This document shows, piece by piece, positions 45,978-55,266 of a stretch of DNA of 64,000 nt. The stretch covers positions 3,188,001 through 3,252,000 of the forward strand of contig NZ_CP139247.1 of the NCBI RefSeq assembly GCF_034087045.1, given 5' to 3'. Within the stretch, counting starts at the first letter, position 1; each line of letters opens with the position of its first letter. The notes below the pieces were generated by a model. That model searched no databases and was not told the DNA's origin. It worked only from the letters and a program-made list of their open reading frames with translations. Source of the stretch: Chitinophaga sancti (GTDB taxonomy: Bacteria; Bacteroidota; Bacteroidia; Chitinophagales; Chitinophagaceae). The position numbers and the translations under genes were made by a program.

Positions 45978-46940
45978 ATGAATAGTAGAAGAACATTTAT
46001 CCGACAAAGCGGGTTACTCACAACAGCGGGTTTGCTGGCTGGGGTGGTTCCGTTGCCAGCTGTAGCACAACCGCAAACAAATTCAGATTCCGCACCTCAA
46101 CCCAAAAGATCAAAATGGTCTGATGGTTCCAGGTTAGTGATTTCGGTTTCTATGCAGTTCGAAGCTGGTGGGCAACCTGAAAATGCTGAAAGTCCATTTC
46201 CTCAAAATATGCAGAAAGGTTACAGGGATCTGCCATCTGAAACATGGTATCAATATGGATACAAAGAGGGAATTCTCCGCATGTTGGACAATTGGGACAA
46301 ATTAGGGGTCAAAGTTACTTCGCATATGGTAGGTAGTGCAGTACTTAAAAATCCTAAGCTTGCAAAAGAAATTGTTGACCGGGGCCATGAAGCTGCAGCA
46401 CATGGTATGAACTGGTCAACCCAATATACAATGACTTATGAGGAGGAGAAAAAGTTCATCAAAGACGGAGTAGATGCAATTAAACAGGTAACAGGCTTTA
46501 CTGCGGTAGGTTATAATGCAAACTGGCTTCGCCGGGGCGAAAACACGCTAAAGATTTTACAGGAATTGGGTTTTTTATACCATATTGACGATTTGAGCCG
46601 TGATGAACCTTTTATACAAAAGGTAAACGGAAAAGATTTTGTGACAGTTCCTTACACACTACGGTGTAACGATATCCTATTAATCGAGGGGAAAAATTTT
46701 TCGACAGAACAATTTCTAAGCCAGGTGAAAATGGAATTTGATCAGCTATACGAAGAAGCCGAAAATAATCGCAGGCAGATGTCTATCAGTTTTCACGATC
46801 GTATAGGGGGCACTCCTCAAATGGTACAGGCGACCAAAGAATTATTTACTTATATGAAGCAGCACAGTGGTGTGAGCTTTAAGCGCAAAGATGAGATAGC
46901 ACGCCTATCAATGGAGGATAAAACAACTATTAGAGAATAA
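45978..46940 (+). CDS. Tat-exported polysaccharide deacetylase family protein
   Basis: The 320-residue protein starts with a twin-arginine signal (NSRRTFIRQSGLLTTAGLLAGV). The NodB-like domain includes LGVKVTSHMVG, IVDRGHEAAAHGMNW (metal His) and VGYNANWLRRGENTL. Among family members it looks closest to PuuE/allantoinase-like deacetylases rather than chitin deacetylases. It follows the DoxX gene by 4 nt. Substrate unknown. Confidence 0.8.
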   Translation: MNSRRTFIRQSGLLTTAGLLAGVVPLPAVAQPQTNSDSAPQPKRSKWSDGSRLVISVSMQFEAGGQPENAESPFPQNMQKGYRDLPSETWYQYGYKEGILRMLDNWDKLGVKVTSHMVGSAVLKNPKLAKEIVDRGHEAAAHGMNWSTQYTMTYEEEKKFIKDGVDAIKQVTGFTAVGYNANWLRRGENTLKILQELGFLYHIDDLSRDEPFIQKVNGKDFVTVPYTLRCNDILLIEGKNFSTEQFLSQVKMEFDQLYEEAENNRRQMSISFHDRIGGTPQMVQATKELFTYMKQHSGVSFKRKDEIARLSMEDKTTIRE

Positions 46941-47001
46941 CGTGATTGCTATTATTTATCCTTATAGTTCCTGGTATCGTTACATGAAGCATGAATTTTT
47001 T

Positions 47002-47050
47002 ATTTCTTTTGAAATCTCCTTCGGAATTTGGAGGGGATTTCAAAAGAAAT
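47002..47050. repeat. Long inverted repeat between convergent genes
   Basis: ATTTCTTTTGAAATC (47002-47016) pairs perfectly with GATTTCAAAAGAAAT (47036-47050), and TCC/GGA extends the stem further inward. There is no T-tract. It may be a bidirectional terminator or a remnant of a mobile palindrome. Confidence 0.6.
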
Positions 47051-47114
47051 AGAGATTCAATTAAGCGTTAGAGGGAATTTATATCGTATTTGTGTGCTTT
47101 TTTTATGAATTGCC

Positions 47115-47813
47115 TCAACAGATCATCAACAACCTATTCTGTCCGGATTTTTCTTTTGGCGCACGGTGAAGACAAGGAGGAACCTGACTTTCAGGATGAT
47201 CAACTGCTAACCTCCATAGGTTACCAGTGCCTAAGTTTATAATACGCGCATCAGGTTCAGCCTGGTAGTGCAGATCAAAGAAATGTTCACTTAGGAATGA
47301 ATCAAAACCTTCATCTGGTCCATGATAAAGTTTTTTGAGTTCATCACGTATTTCAGGAATAAGTATTTTCTTTTTGCCTTGAGAATTTGGCAATATTTCA
47401 CTTGACTCGCCATAGTAAGTGCATAAAAAGGTATCGGTTGGTATAGGGGAGCGATCTACATGAAAAGAGTAAACATCAGTTGGGAAAAAAGGGTAGGAGT
47501 CATCCTGGTCATAGTATTTGATTACATTAAGGAGTGGCGATGCGCCATGAGCTTTCAATAATTCCAGGTCATTTAATAGAATTTCACGGGCAAGTTGACC
47601 TTGTTCACTTAACTGAAGTTCACAAAGTTCCTCTTCTTCAATGACCGTTATATTTCCGCTTAGCGTTACTTTTTTAACAATCTCAGAAAAATCACCTGTT
47701 AGTATACGGGTCCAGCAGATGGCATTAACTTCCCCGGTAAATGGTGTAGCAACAAGGTCTTGAAAATTCGAGACACGGTGAATTTGATTCTCAGCATGAG
47801 ATATATCTATCAT
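47115..47813 (-). CDS. DUF1826 family protein
   Basis: The 232-residue protein contains PTDVYSFHVDRSPIPTDTFL, an HVDR...CTYYGESSEI block and a closing VPPCLHRAPKEK. These His/Asp/Arg segments have the order of DUF1826, whose members are often found near zinc-regulated genes, as I recall. No zinc gene is adjacent here. The conserved H and D suggest a metal-dependent oxygenase-like fold, which is conjecture. Confidence 0.65.
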   Translation of the reverse strand: MIDISHAENQIHRVSNFQDLVATPFTGEVNAICWTRILTGDFSEIVKKVTLSGNITVIEEEELCELQLSEQGQLAREILLNDLELLKAHGASPLLNVIKYYDQDDSYPFFPTDVYSFHVDRSPIPTDTFLCTYYGESSEILPNSQGKKKILIPEIRDELKKLYHGPDEGFDSFLSEHFFDLHYQAEPDARIINLGTGNLWRLAVDHPESQVPPCLHRAPKEKSGQNRLLMIC

Positions 47814-47954
47814 GGTTCAATTCTTAGATAACGAAGTATGCGGATATCAGCCGATTGATTGAATAAATTTTGATGAAGATAACAACAAAAAATAAGAGAT
47901 AATGTCCCTGCCCGGGTCAATGTGCAACTCTTAACTTCATACCAGTTATTTTTA

Positions 47955-49475
47955 TTATTTATCCCACCAGATCCTTGTACTCAATTTATCAGGTCCCTGC
48001 CTGGAAATGGCCTCGTTCACATTTTCGCTATTTACACTCAATTCGGAAGTAGGATAGGTGAGTCGCCTAATAAAAGTGCCATTGGGCACATCCGGATTAT
48101 TAGGTTGCCCGTATGGGTTAGGCGTGAGCGCAGGGAAACCACTTCTCCTGAAGTTAGCAAAGGCTTCCGGACCATTCAGGAAGGAGGCAATCCAGTATTG
48201 GGTATTGATCTGCTCCAGTTCATGGCCGGCTGTAAGCGGATTGGCGGCTATGTAAGTATCACGGGCTGCTGTACTAACAGCAGAATTCATATCATAGACT
48301 ACCATTTGGTCCATATGGGCACTAATACCGTCAGCAAAATATTGAGCAGCACTGCCGGTGGTGATCCAGCCCCGGAAACGGGCTTCTGCCAGTAAGAGGT
48401 TGGTTTGTGCGGCAGTCACCAGGAACACAGGCGAAGAAATTTTGAGCATCCTGCGACGGTCAACCTGGCTATAGTCATAAAAGCTGGCCAGACCATCAGC
48501 TGCGGCTGCAGCAACAATGGTACCGTTGTCGTAGCCAATAGGCATTCCAATTTGTTGAGTGGGGTCCGTAGTGCCTACTGCTACAGTTTGTCCGGCGCCG
48601 CTGGTAGCACCCACATACCTGATGGCGATGGCGGTTAGGCGCGGGTCGGCAGTGTTCTTCAGCTGATCTGCAAATGGTTTGGCAAGGTAAAAATTGGCCG
48701 CCTCACCACCATTCAATGTATTGCCAATGGGTTGAGTGTAATTGGCATCATGTCGTATATATGCATTGTCGGCATTATCAGTAATTACCCCGCCTGCTAC
48801 AGCTGCCTGCACGATACTTTGTGCGCTGGCGGGATCTACTTTACTCAATCGCATACCGGCTCTCAGCAACAGGGAATTGGCAAATTTTTTCCATTTAGCT
48901 ACATTGCCGGCATACAATATGTCACCGGTTTCAATAACCGCCGTTGTATTAAGTGCTGCGGCGGCCTCCGTCAGCTCCTGAATGAGTAATGGGTAAATAT
49001 CCTGCTGCCGGTCATATTTGGGAAACAGAGCGGCTTTCACTAACCCAGCGCCACCATCTGTATAAGGGATGTCTCCATATTCATCTGTCAGGATCATAAA
49101 TACGTAAGTCTGGTAAATGCGCACCATGTTATACATATTGCTCCTATTCGGCAGATCTTTAGATCGGGTAAGGGCATCATAGGTATTTTTGATCACGCTT
49201 TGATAGTAAGCTGTCCACAGGGGTTGTGTGGTTATATCGCGACTGTCCTGGTTAAAATTGGCACCCGCCACCACACCACCATTAGGTGATATCATTTGCT
49301 GTACAATTCCAATATCGAATACCAGGGATTTCACCGGGAAAGAGGTATTGATAATGGCCTGGTTCAGTAACAGGGCAGGGTCGAGTGAAGTGGAATTTGT
49401 TCCATTTATATTCAGATCGCTCAATCCCTTTTCACAGGAAGAGAATAATAATATTGCAAAGATGATTTTTTTCAT
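47955..49475 (-). CDS. SusD/RagB-like nutrient-binding outer membrane lipoprotein
   Basis: A 506-residue lipoprotein (MKKIIFAILLFSSCEKG). The helical repeats of SusD-like family 2 are visible: ALLLNQAIINTSF, MVRIYQTYVFMILTDEYGDIPYTDGG, LLLRAGMRLSKVDP and ANFRRSGFPAL near the end. It binds glycans at the surface and forms a lid on the SusC channel encoded 2 nt upstream. Confidence 0.9.
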   Translation of the reverse strand: MKKIIFAILLFSSCEKGLSDLNINGTNSTSLDPALLLNQAIINTSFPVKSLVFDIGIVQQMISPNGGVVAGANFNQDSRDITTQPLWTAYYQSVIKNTYDALTRSKDLPNRSNMYNMVRIYQTYVFMILTDEYGDIPYTDGGAGLVKAALFPKYDRQQDIYPLLIQELTEAAAALNTTAVIETGDILYAGNVAKWKKFANSLLLRAGMRLSKVDPASAQSIVQAAVAGGVITDNADNAYIRHDANYTQPIGNTLNGGEAANFYLAKPFADQLKNTADPRLTAIAIRYVGATSGAGQTVAVGTTDPTQQIGMPIGYDNGTIVAAAAADGLASFYDYSQVDRRRMLKISSPVFLVTAAQTNLLLAEARFRGWITTGSAAQYFADGISAHMDQMVVYDMNSAVSTAARDTYIAANPLTAGHELEQINTQYWIASFLNGPEAFANFRRSGFPALTPNPYGQPNNPDVPNGTFIRRLTYPTSELSVNSENVNEAISRQGPDKLSTRIWWDK

Positions 49476-49477
49476 GA

Positions 49478-52400
49478 CTAGAGTTTAATATTCAGATTCA
49501 ATCCAAGGCTGCGGGTGGTAGGTAATCCGGGAGATTCAAGCCCTATCTGGTTGTCAGAGCCAAAACCAAATGTTTCCGGATCAATATTATCAACCCACTT
49601 TTTTAATAGCAATACATTGTTGGCTACAAGGTCAAGCTTTACCCCTTTAATGGGCCATCTGGCCGGAATATGTTTGGTAAGGTCATAACCCAGGGACACC
49701 TGCCGCAATTTCCAGTAACCACCGTTGTATACAACAGGAGCGATGATCTGTTGTGAACGAAGGTGTTCCCAATAGGTTTGCACAGCTGCCACGGCATTAT
49801 TGGGATTGCCACCCGCATCTACACCGGCACCTTTTACGCCACCCTCACGTCCTTCCAGCGTCATTTTGTGCAGTCCATGCCGCACTGCATTGAAGTTGGT
49901 GCCCGACAGCATTTTATTACCGAGTTTGTAGTCTATGAAAACACTTAGTCTAAATCCTTTGTAATTGACAGTATTCAAAAACCCACCTACCCATTTTGGC
50001 AGCGCGCTGCCATATAATTTAAAGTCGGTGCTACGCTGTGGCAAACCGTTTGATTGAAATATTTGCTGGCCTTTTTCATTATACGCATATCCATAGCCGG
50101 CAATCTGCCCTATTTCCTGGCCTACTACATGCCTGGTTTCCCCGTTAAATACATGTGTACCGGTGGTGATGCGTTCGCCAGGTTTGTTAGTAATAATGCT
50201 GAGTACTTTGGTAATATTGTAAGAGGTATTGGCGGTAAATTCCCAGCTCCAGTCAGCGCTTTTAACTGGTACCAGGTTCAGCATAGCTTCAAACCCATGG
50301 TTACGGCTTTTACCACTATTGATTGGCGTGTTCAGATAACCAGATGCATCGGAGATTTGCACCAGTACAATCTGGTCGCTGGTAATCTTGCGGTAAACTG
50401 CCAGATCAATATTTACACGGTTGCTGAAGAGCCGCATTTCCAAACCGGCTTCTACTTCGGCGATACGGCTAGGTTTCAGATTAGCATTAGGTAAGGTAGT
50501 GCCAGTCACATTATTACTGATAGCACTGGTGCCAACAGGCACGGGCTGTCCATTAGGGTTGTTAATGAAATTGGCATTAGGAGTATAAAACAATTGGTTG
50601 GAATACGGAGCTACATCTCCATCGCTGCCCACCTCGGCATAGCCTAACCGGAGTTTACCAAAATTCAACCATTTAACATGAGTGAGGTGTTCAGAAAAAA
50701 TATAACTACCGGAAACAGATGGATACATAATACTTCTGTTCTCCGGTGAAAGCGTAGAAAACCAGTCGTTGCGCAGGGTACCGGTCAGGTAGTAAGTTTG
50801 ATTAAAGTTCAATTCAGCAGAACTATACAGGGAGTTCACACCCTGTTCTATCAATGTATACACCGGGTCTTTGGATCGTCCGTTTTGTACGGTATATATT
50901 CCGCGGGTAATAAAATCGGTTACAACTACATTGTTGGCGTCAGTCCTTTTGCGCATGCGGTTACCACCGGCATTCAGGTTCACTTCTACCACACCGAATT
51001 TTTTATTTGCATTTACCAGGTAGTCAAGGTTGGTTTCCCGGAAACGGCGAGACTCCTGCGTATATACACCGTTTACAAAACCCGGTGGTGCGGCCGCCCT
51101 GGATGCCTGACCGGTCGGGAAGTTGTTTACGTCTTCATCCCTGGACCAGTAGTCCTGCCCAAACCGGCCCTGTACACTCAGCCACGGGCGTAAGTTGTAT
51201 TTCAGGGTTACATTACCGAAAATACGATCCCGTTTTATATTGTGGAATTGTTCTGCCACTACCCAATACGGATTGGTGCGGTTGGTGAACCTTGACCAAT
51301 TGTATTCATCACCTGCTGCATTATATTTGTTTTCATCCAGCACATGCAATGGCATAGAGGTAGACATCGCCATCAGCGTAGTGGGAATGGAATTATCCTG
51401 GTTGGCAATATTGGGAGGGTTTGTATTGATTTCCCGTGAATAATTTACGTTACCTGCTATCAGAAATTGTTCAGACAGATTGTAACTAAAACCGAGGTTC
51501 ATGGATTTGCGGTTAAACGTATTATTGGGCATAATACCCTGATTACTGGTATTGTTTAATGACATCCGGAAACCACCTTTATCGCTGCTGCTTTCAAAGG
51601 CAATTGTATTGGCAATATTTTGCCCATGGCGATAAAATTCTTTTATGCGGCTGCCCTGTGGTGTATAGGGGACAGTTAAATTATTAAAAAGGACTTGCGT
51701 CATACCTGGCTCAAATTTTTCACCAAACGACCATTGGCCAGAAGTAGGATTGGGCGCAGTAGGACGAACACCGTTTTCACCCTGACCGTATTCATGCTGG
51801 TAATCGGTGTAGTCAAGTGGTGTATCGTTCGTATAATTCAGGTTATAAGTAACACCGATCCCTTTGGTTTTCCCTTTCGTTTTAGTTGTGATCATGATCA
51901 CCCCATCTTTGGCACGTGACCCATAAAGGGCAGATGCCGGGGCCCCTTTTAAGATGGTCATGTTTTCAATGTCGTCAGGATTAATGCTTGACAATCCGTC
52001 TCCACCATCAGCAAACACACCACCACCTTTTACACCAATGGTATTGTCGTTAAAATTCGTATTGTCAACCGGAACACCGTTTATAACGATCAGCGGATTA
52101 TTCTGTCCTGAAATGGATGACTGGCCGCGGATGCGGATCTTTGAAGTACCGCCAGGGCCTGTGCCGAGCGAGGAGATATTTACTCCGGCCACCTTACCCT
52201 GCAATGCATTCATGACATTACTGCTGCGGTTTACACTTATTTCTTCGGGTTTGACGCTGGTTGCAGCATATCCGAGACTACGTGCCTGTTTTTTAATACC
52301 CAGGGCGGTTACGATCACCTCACCCAGGTTCTGGTTATCAATAATCATAGATACATCTATCACCGTGCGGTCCGCAACTTTCACTTCTGTAGTTTTAAAT

Positions 52401-52648
52401 CCTATAAAACTGAACACGAGTGTAGCATTAGCAGCAGCATGAATGTTGTATCTGCCGGTGTTATCAGAAGTGGTTCCCAGCGAGCTGCCTTTAACTACCA
52501 CTGAAACCCCCGGCATTTTTGTTCCTTTATTATCCGATACAATGCCTGTGATATTTTGTGCATACGTAACAGAGCTGATTAAATTGAAAATGACAAACAG
52601 CCAGCACCTCGCAAAGCGGGATGCACTACAGTAGAAATACTTTTTCAT
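49478..52648 (-). CDS. SusC/RagA family TonB-linked outer membrane protein
   Basis: The 1056-residue receptor has a signal peptide, a CarboxypepD_reg-like domain (ITGIVSDNKGTKMPGVSVVV), the SusC hallmark LGEVIVTALGIKKQARSLGYA, a plug with GGTSKIRIRGQSSISGQNNPL and APASALYGSRAKDGVIMITT, and a long barrel. It imports an oligosaccharide or related ligand with the SusD partner. It is divergent (90 nt) from an AraC regulator, kinase and dehydratase operon that likely handles the imported compound. Confidence 0.93.
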   Translation of the reverse strand: MKKYFYCSASRFARCWLFVIFNLISSVTYAQNITGIVSDNKGTKMPGVSVVVKGSSLGTTSDNTGRYNIHAAANATLVFSFIGFKTTEVKVADRTVIDVSMIIDNQNLGEVIVTALGIKKQARSLGYAATSVKPEEISVNRSSNVMNALQGKVAGVNISSLGTGPGGTSKIRIRGQSSISGQNNPLIVINGVPVDNTNFNDNTIGVKGGGVFADGGDGLSSINPDDIENMTILKGAPASALYGSRAKDGVIMITTKTKGKTKGIGVTYNLNYTNDTPLDYTDYQHEYGQGENGVRPTAPNPTSGQWSFGEKFEPGMTQVLFNNLTVPYTPQGSRIKEFYRHGQNIANTIAFESSSDKGGFRMSLNNTSNQGIMPNNTFNRKSMNLGFSYNLSEQFLIAGNVNYSREINTNPPNIANQDNSIPTTLMAMSTSMPLHVLDENKYNAAGDEYNWSRFTNRTNPYWVVAEQFHNIKRDRIFGNVTLKYNLRPWLSVQGRFGQDYWSRDEDVNNFPTGQASRAAAPPGFVNGVYTQESRRFRETNLDYLVNANKKFGVVEVNLNAGGNRMRKRTDANNVVVTDFITRGIYTVQNGRSKDPVYTLIEQGVNSLYSSAELNFNQTYYLTGTLRNDWFSTLSPENRSIMYPSVSGSYIFSEHLTHVKWLNFGKLRLGYAEVGSDGDVAPYSNQLFYTPNANFINNPNGQPVPVGTSAISNNVTGTTLPNANLKPSRIAEVEAGLEMRLFSNRVNIDLAVYRKITSDQIVLVQISDASGYLNTPINSGKSRNHGFEAMLNLVPVKSADWSWEFTANTSYNITKVLSIITNKPGERITTGTHVFNGETRHVVGQEIGQIAGYGYAYNEKGQQIFQSNGLPQRSTDFKLYGSALPKWVGGFLNTVNYKGFRLSVFIDYKLGNKMLSGTNFNAVRHGLHKMTLEGREGGVKGAGVDAGGNPNNAVAAVQTYWEHLRSQQIIAPVVYNGGYWKLRQVSLGYDLTKHIPARWPIKGVKLDLVANNVLLLKKWVDNIDPETFGFGSDNQIGLESPGLPTTRSLGLNLNIKL

Positions 52649-52738
52649 AACGCAACTTGGTGGGGGTGAGGAATTCTTAGGGCTACAAATTATCTGGTAT
52701 TACATTTAAAAACTTCCAAAATAAAACGGAGGTGAATT

Positions 52739-53710
52739 TTGTACGTGCAATTAGAACAAATTCCTTTTCTTTATAGAAGCCTATGCAGCGAATTAAGATT
52801 CCATGACAATTTGTATATAACCCATATGAATCAATTTGTGCTACAACATGGGAAATCGGCAGAAATGCATCTGTTTCCGCATATTCTGGAGTTGGGCATG
52901 AAGAAGAATGGCTCCATCCAGCTGAATATGTTTCCTACCACGATTATGGAAGGATTACGTATATATCATATAATTGAGGGTCGGTTTGAGTGGCACATCA
53001 ATCATCAACCCTATGTTTTTTATCCCGGTGATGTAGCGCTGATCATGCCTGATATCCCATTTGGTTGTGACAATGACGTGCTGAAGATCGGTTCTTTCAC
53101 CTGGATACACCTGGCCTTACCTAAGAAGGATGGGCATATACAACCAGGTAAATGGAGTGGATTGTCTGATAGTGAGGCTGCCGCCATCGGGAAGATCTTA
53201 TCATTAAACAATTTGCCTGCATTGAGTCGCTTCAACGAAGTGGGCAGGATTATTAAATGTATTTATACGGAATTATCAGAGATGGAAGTAGCTTTTCAGG
53301 CTCGTGTCAATCACCAGATAGATGAATTACTGATACAGATTACCCGTAAAATGACTCAACAAACACATTCTACCCGTGATTTTCCTAAAACTTTTACGCA
53401 GCTGGAAGTATTGTTGCGTCAGGATCTGGCGCATCAGTGGACGGTAGAAGAGATGGCTGGTCTGGTAGGTATGGGCACAACGTTGTTCACGGAAAAAGTA
53501 AAAAGCTATTCAGGTTTTTCACCTATTAATTACCTGATTAATATCCGCATTTCAGAGGCTATTAAATTATTAAAGCGGGCAGATATTACGGTAACTAATA
53601 TAGCGCTGGATACGGGATTTTATTCCTCCCAACATTTTTCAACCACTTTTAAAAAGCTAACAGGTTACCGTCCCAGCGAATTCAGAAAAAATCATTTGCG
53701 TAATATATAA
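52739..53710 (+). CDS. AraC family transcriptional regulator of the SusCD locus
   Basis: The frame opens with TTG at 52739, 6 nt after GGAGG; a downstream ATG at 52826 is the alternative. The N-terminal cupin-like domain (GLRIYHIIEGRFEWHINHQP, VFYPGDVALIMPDIPFG) would sense a sugar acid. The C-terminal AraC domain is at about 225-320 (VEEMAGLVGMGTTLFTEKV, VTNIALDTGFYSSQHFSTTF). It is divergent from susC and 11 nt ahead of the FGGY kinase. Confidence 0.85.
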   Translation: MYVQLEQIPFLYRSLCSELRFHDNLYITHMNQFVLQHGKSAEMHLFPHILELGMKKNGSIQLNMFPTTIMEGLRIYHIIEGRFEWHINHQPYVFYPGDVALIMPDIPFGCDNDVLKIGSFTWIHLALPKKDGHIQPGKWSGLSDSEAAAIGKILSLNNLPALSRFNEVGRIIKCIYTELSEMEVAFQARVNHQIDELLIQITRKMTQQTHSTRDFPKTFTQLEVLLRQDLAHQWTVEEMAGLVGMGTTLFTEKVKSYSGFSPINYLINIRISEAIKLLKRADITVTNIALDTGFYSSQHFSTTFKKLTGYRPSEFRKNHLRNI

Positions 53711-53721
53711 TATCCAGTAAT

Positions 53722-55266
53722 ATGGAATGCATCATAACAATTGAGTTAGGAACAAATGGGATACGGATATTTGCCTATGATCTCAGTGGCTGCATCATTG
53801 GCTCTATGAAGGGTCACTATCCTACATTTCATGCCGAACCTGATCACAGTGAGCAGGATCCCGAACAGATCTTTATTACAACTTTATATGTACTAAAGAA
53901 TATGCTGAACGAATATATACACCCGAAAAAATACAAAGTGGCCAGTATATGTTTCTGTGCATCCATGCACAGCGTACTGGCTGTCGATAAGAATGGGAAT
54001 CCCATCGGCAATGCTATTACCTGGGCAGATAACCGGGCCAAAAATGAAGCGCAGGAGTTACGTGATTCGCAGCTGGGGAAAAAGCTCTATGAGTTAACGG
54101 GTACGCCTATACATCCTATGTCGCCTCTGGTGAAAATAGTCTGGATCAGGAATCGTGATGCGGAGCGCTTCAGGCATACCAGCAAGTTCCTGTCCATCAA
54201 AAGTTACGTTATTCATCAGCTCACCGGTGAGTATATGATAGATTACAGCATTGCTTCTGCCACAGGTTTATTGAATATTCATACCGTGCATTGGGAAGAT
54301 GATGCATTACAGTACGCAGGTATTACCGCAAATCAATTAGCAGTGCTGGTGCCTGTGTTTACAAAAGCAGGTAAATTGAAAAACGCGTATCAGCAATCAT
54401 TAAGGTTGTCTGCAGAAACGAAGATACTTATTGGTTCCAGTGATGGTTGCCTGGCTACTTTAGGCGACGGCATCATAAAAGGAGAAGAGAAAGCCAGCAT
54501 AACAATTGAAGACAGTGGTGCTGTAAGGGTAATGGGGCCAAATATATTGAAAGATGAACAAATGCGGTTCTTCAATTACCTCCTTACTGATAATTGTTAT
54601 GTATCAGGTGGACCTACGAATAATGGAGGAAATATTTTTGAATGGTTCACCCGGCAATTCGGAGAATTTACCAATCCGTTTGATATGGAGAACAGCATAC
54701 AGCAACTGATGGAAGAAGCCGCCAATGTGCCAACGGGATCAGATGGATTGTTGTTCCTGCCTTATCTTTTAGGAGAACGTGCGCCCATCTGGAATGCGAA
54801 TGCACGCGGTGCTTATTTTGGACTTAACATTAAACATGAACGCAGGCATTTTATAAGGGCTACAATAGAAGGTATTTTGTATGAAATCTACAGCATCGGT
54901 AAAACCCTGAGCGAACAGCAAACCATCAACAGTCTTTCAGTAAATGGTAGTTTTGGTACTATTCCTTTTTGCAGCCAGCTGATTGCTGATATATTCAGTA
55001 AGCCAGTGCAGGTAAGGCAACAATTTCATAGTGTGAGCTTTGGTGCCTATTTGTTAAGTGCTACCGAAATGGGAATTTATACATCACTGGATAATGTAGC
55101 ACCAGTGGCTGATATTCCCAATGTTTTTAAACCGAATAAACAGCATCATACAATCTATGCTGATTACTTCTGCATATTTGAAAAGTTAAGTGCCAAATTG
55201 TTCGATGAATTTGAAGCAATCGGCAATCTGCAGCAAAAATATGCTTCTCCAATAAAACACCTGTAA
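53722..55266 (+). CDS. FGGY-family carbohydrate kinase (gluconokinase-like)
   Basis: The 514-residue kinase shows the ASKHA fold: an N-terminal TIELGTNGIRIFAYDLSG phosphate loop, AITWADNRAKNEAQEL (substrate loop as in gluconokinase and xylulokinase), TGLLNIHTVHWED, ILIGSSDGCLATLGDGI and LLFLPYLLGERAPIWNANARG. The HPMSPLVKIVWIR segment favours gluconate-type kinases. It phosphorylates a sugar or sugar acid in the cytoplasm. Its stop is directly followed by the dehydratase ATG. Confidence 0.85.
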   Translation: MECIITIELGTNGIRIFAYDLSGCIIGSMKGHYPTFHAEPDHSEQDPEQIFITTLYVLKNMLNEYIHPKKYKVASICFCASMHSVLAVDKNGNPIGNAITWADNRAKNEAQELRDSQLGKKLYELTGTPIHPMSPLVKIVWIRNRDAERFRHTSKFLSIKSYVIHQLTGEYMIDYSIASATGLLNIHTVHWEDDALQYAGITANQLAVLVPVFTKAGKLKNAYQQSLRLSAETKILIGSSDGCLATLGDGIIKGEEKASITIEDSGAVRVMGPNILKDEQMRFFNYLLTDNCYVSGGPTNNGGNIFEWFTRQFGEFTNPFDMENSIQQLMEEAANVPTGSDGLLFLPYLLGERAPIWNANARGAYFGLNIKHERRHFIRATIEGILYEIYSIGKTLSEQQTINSLSVNGSFGTIPFCSQLIADIFSKPVQVRQQFHSVSFGAYLLSATEMGIYTSLDNVAPVADIPNVFKPNKQHHTIYADYFCIFEKLSAKLFDEFEAIGNLQQKYASPIKHL

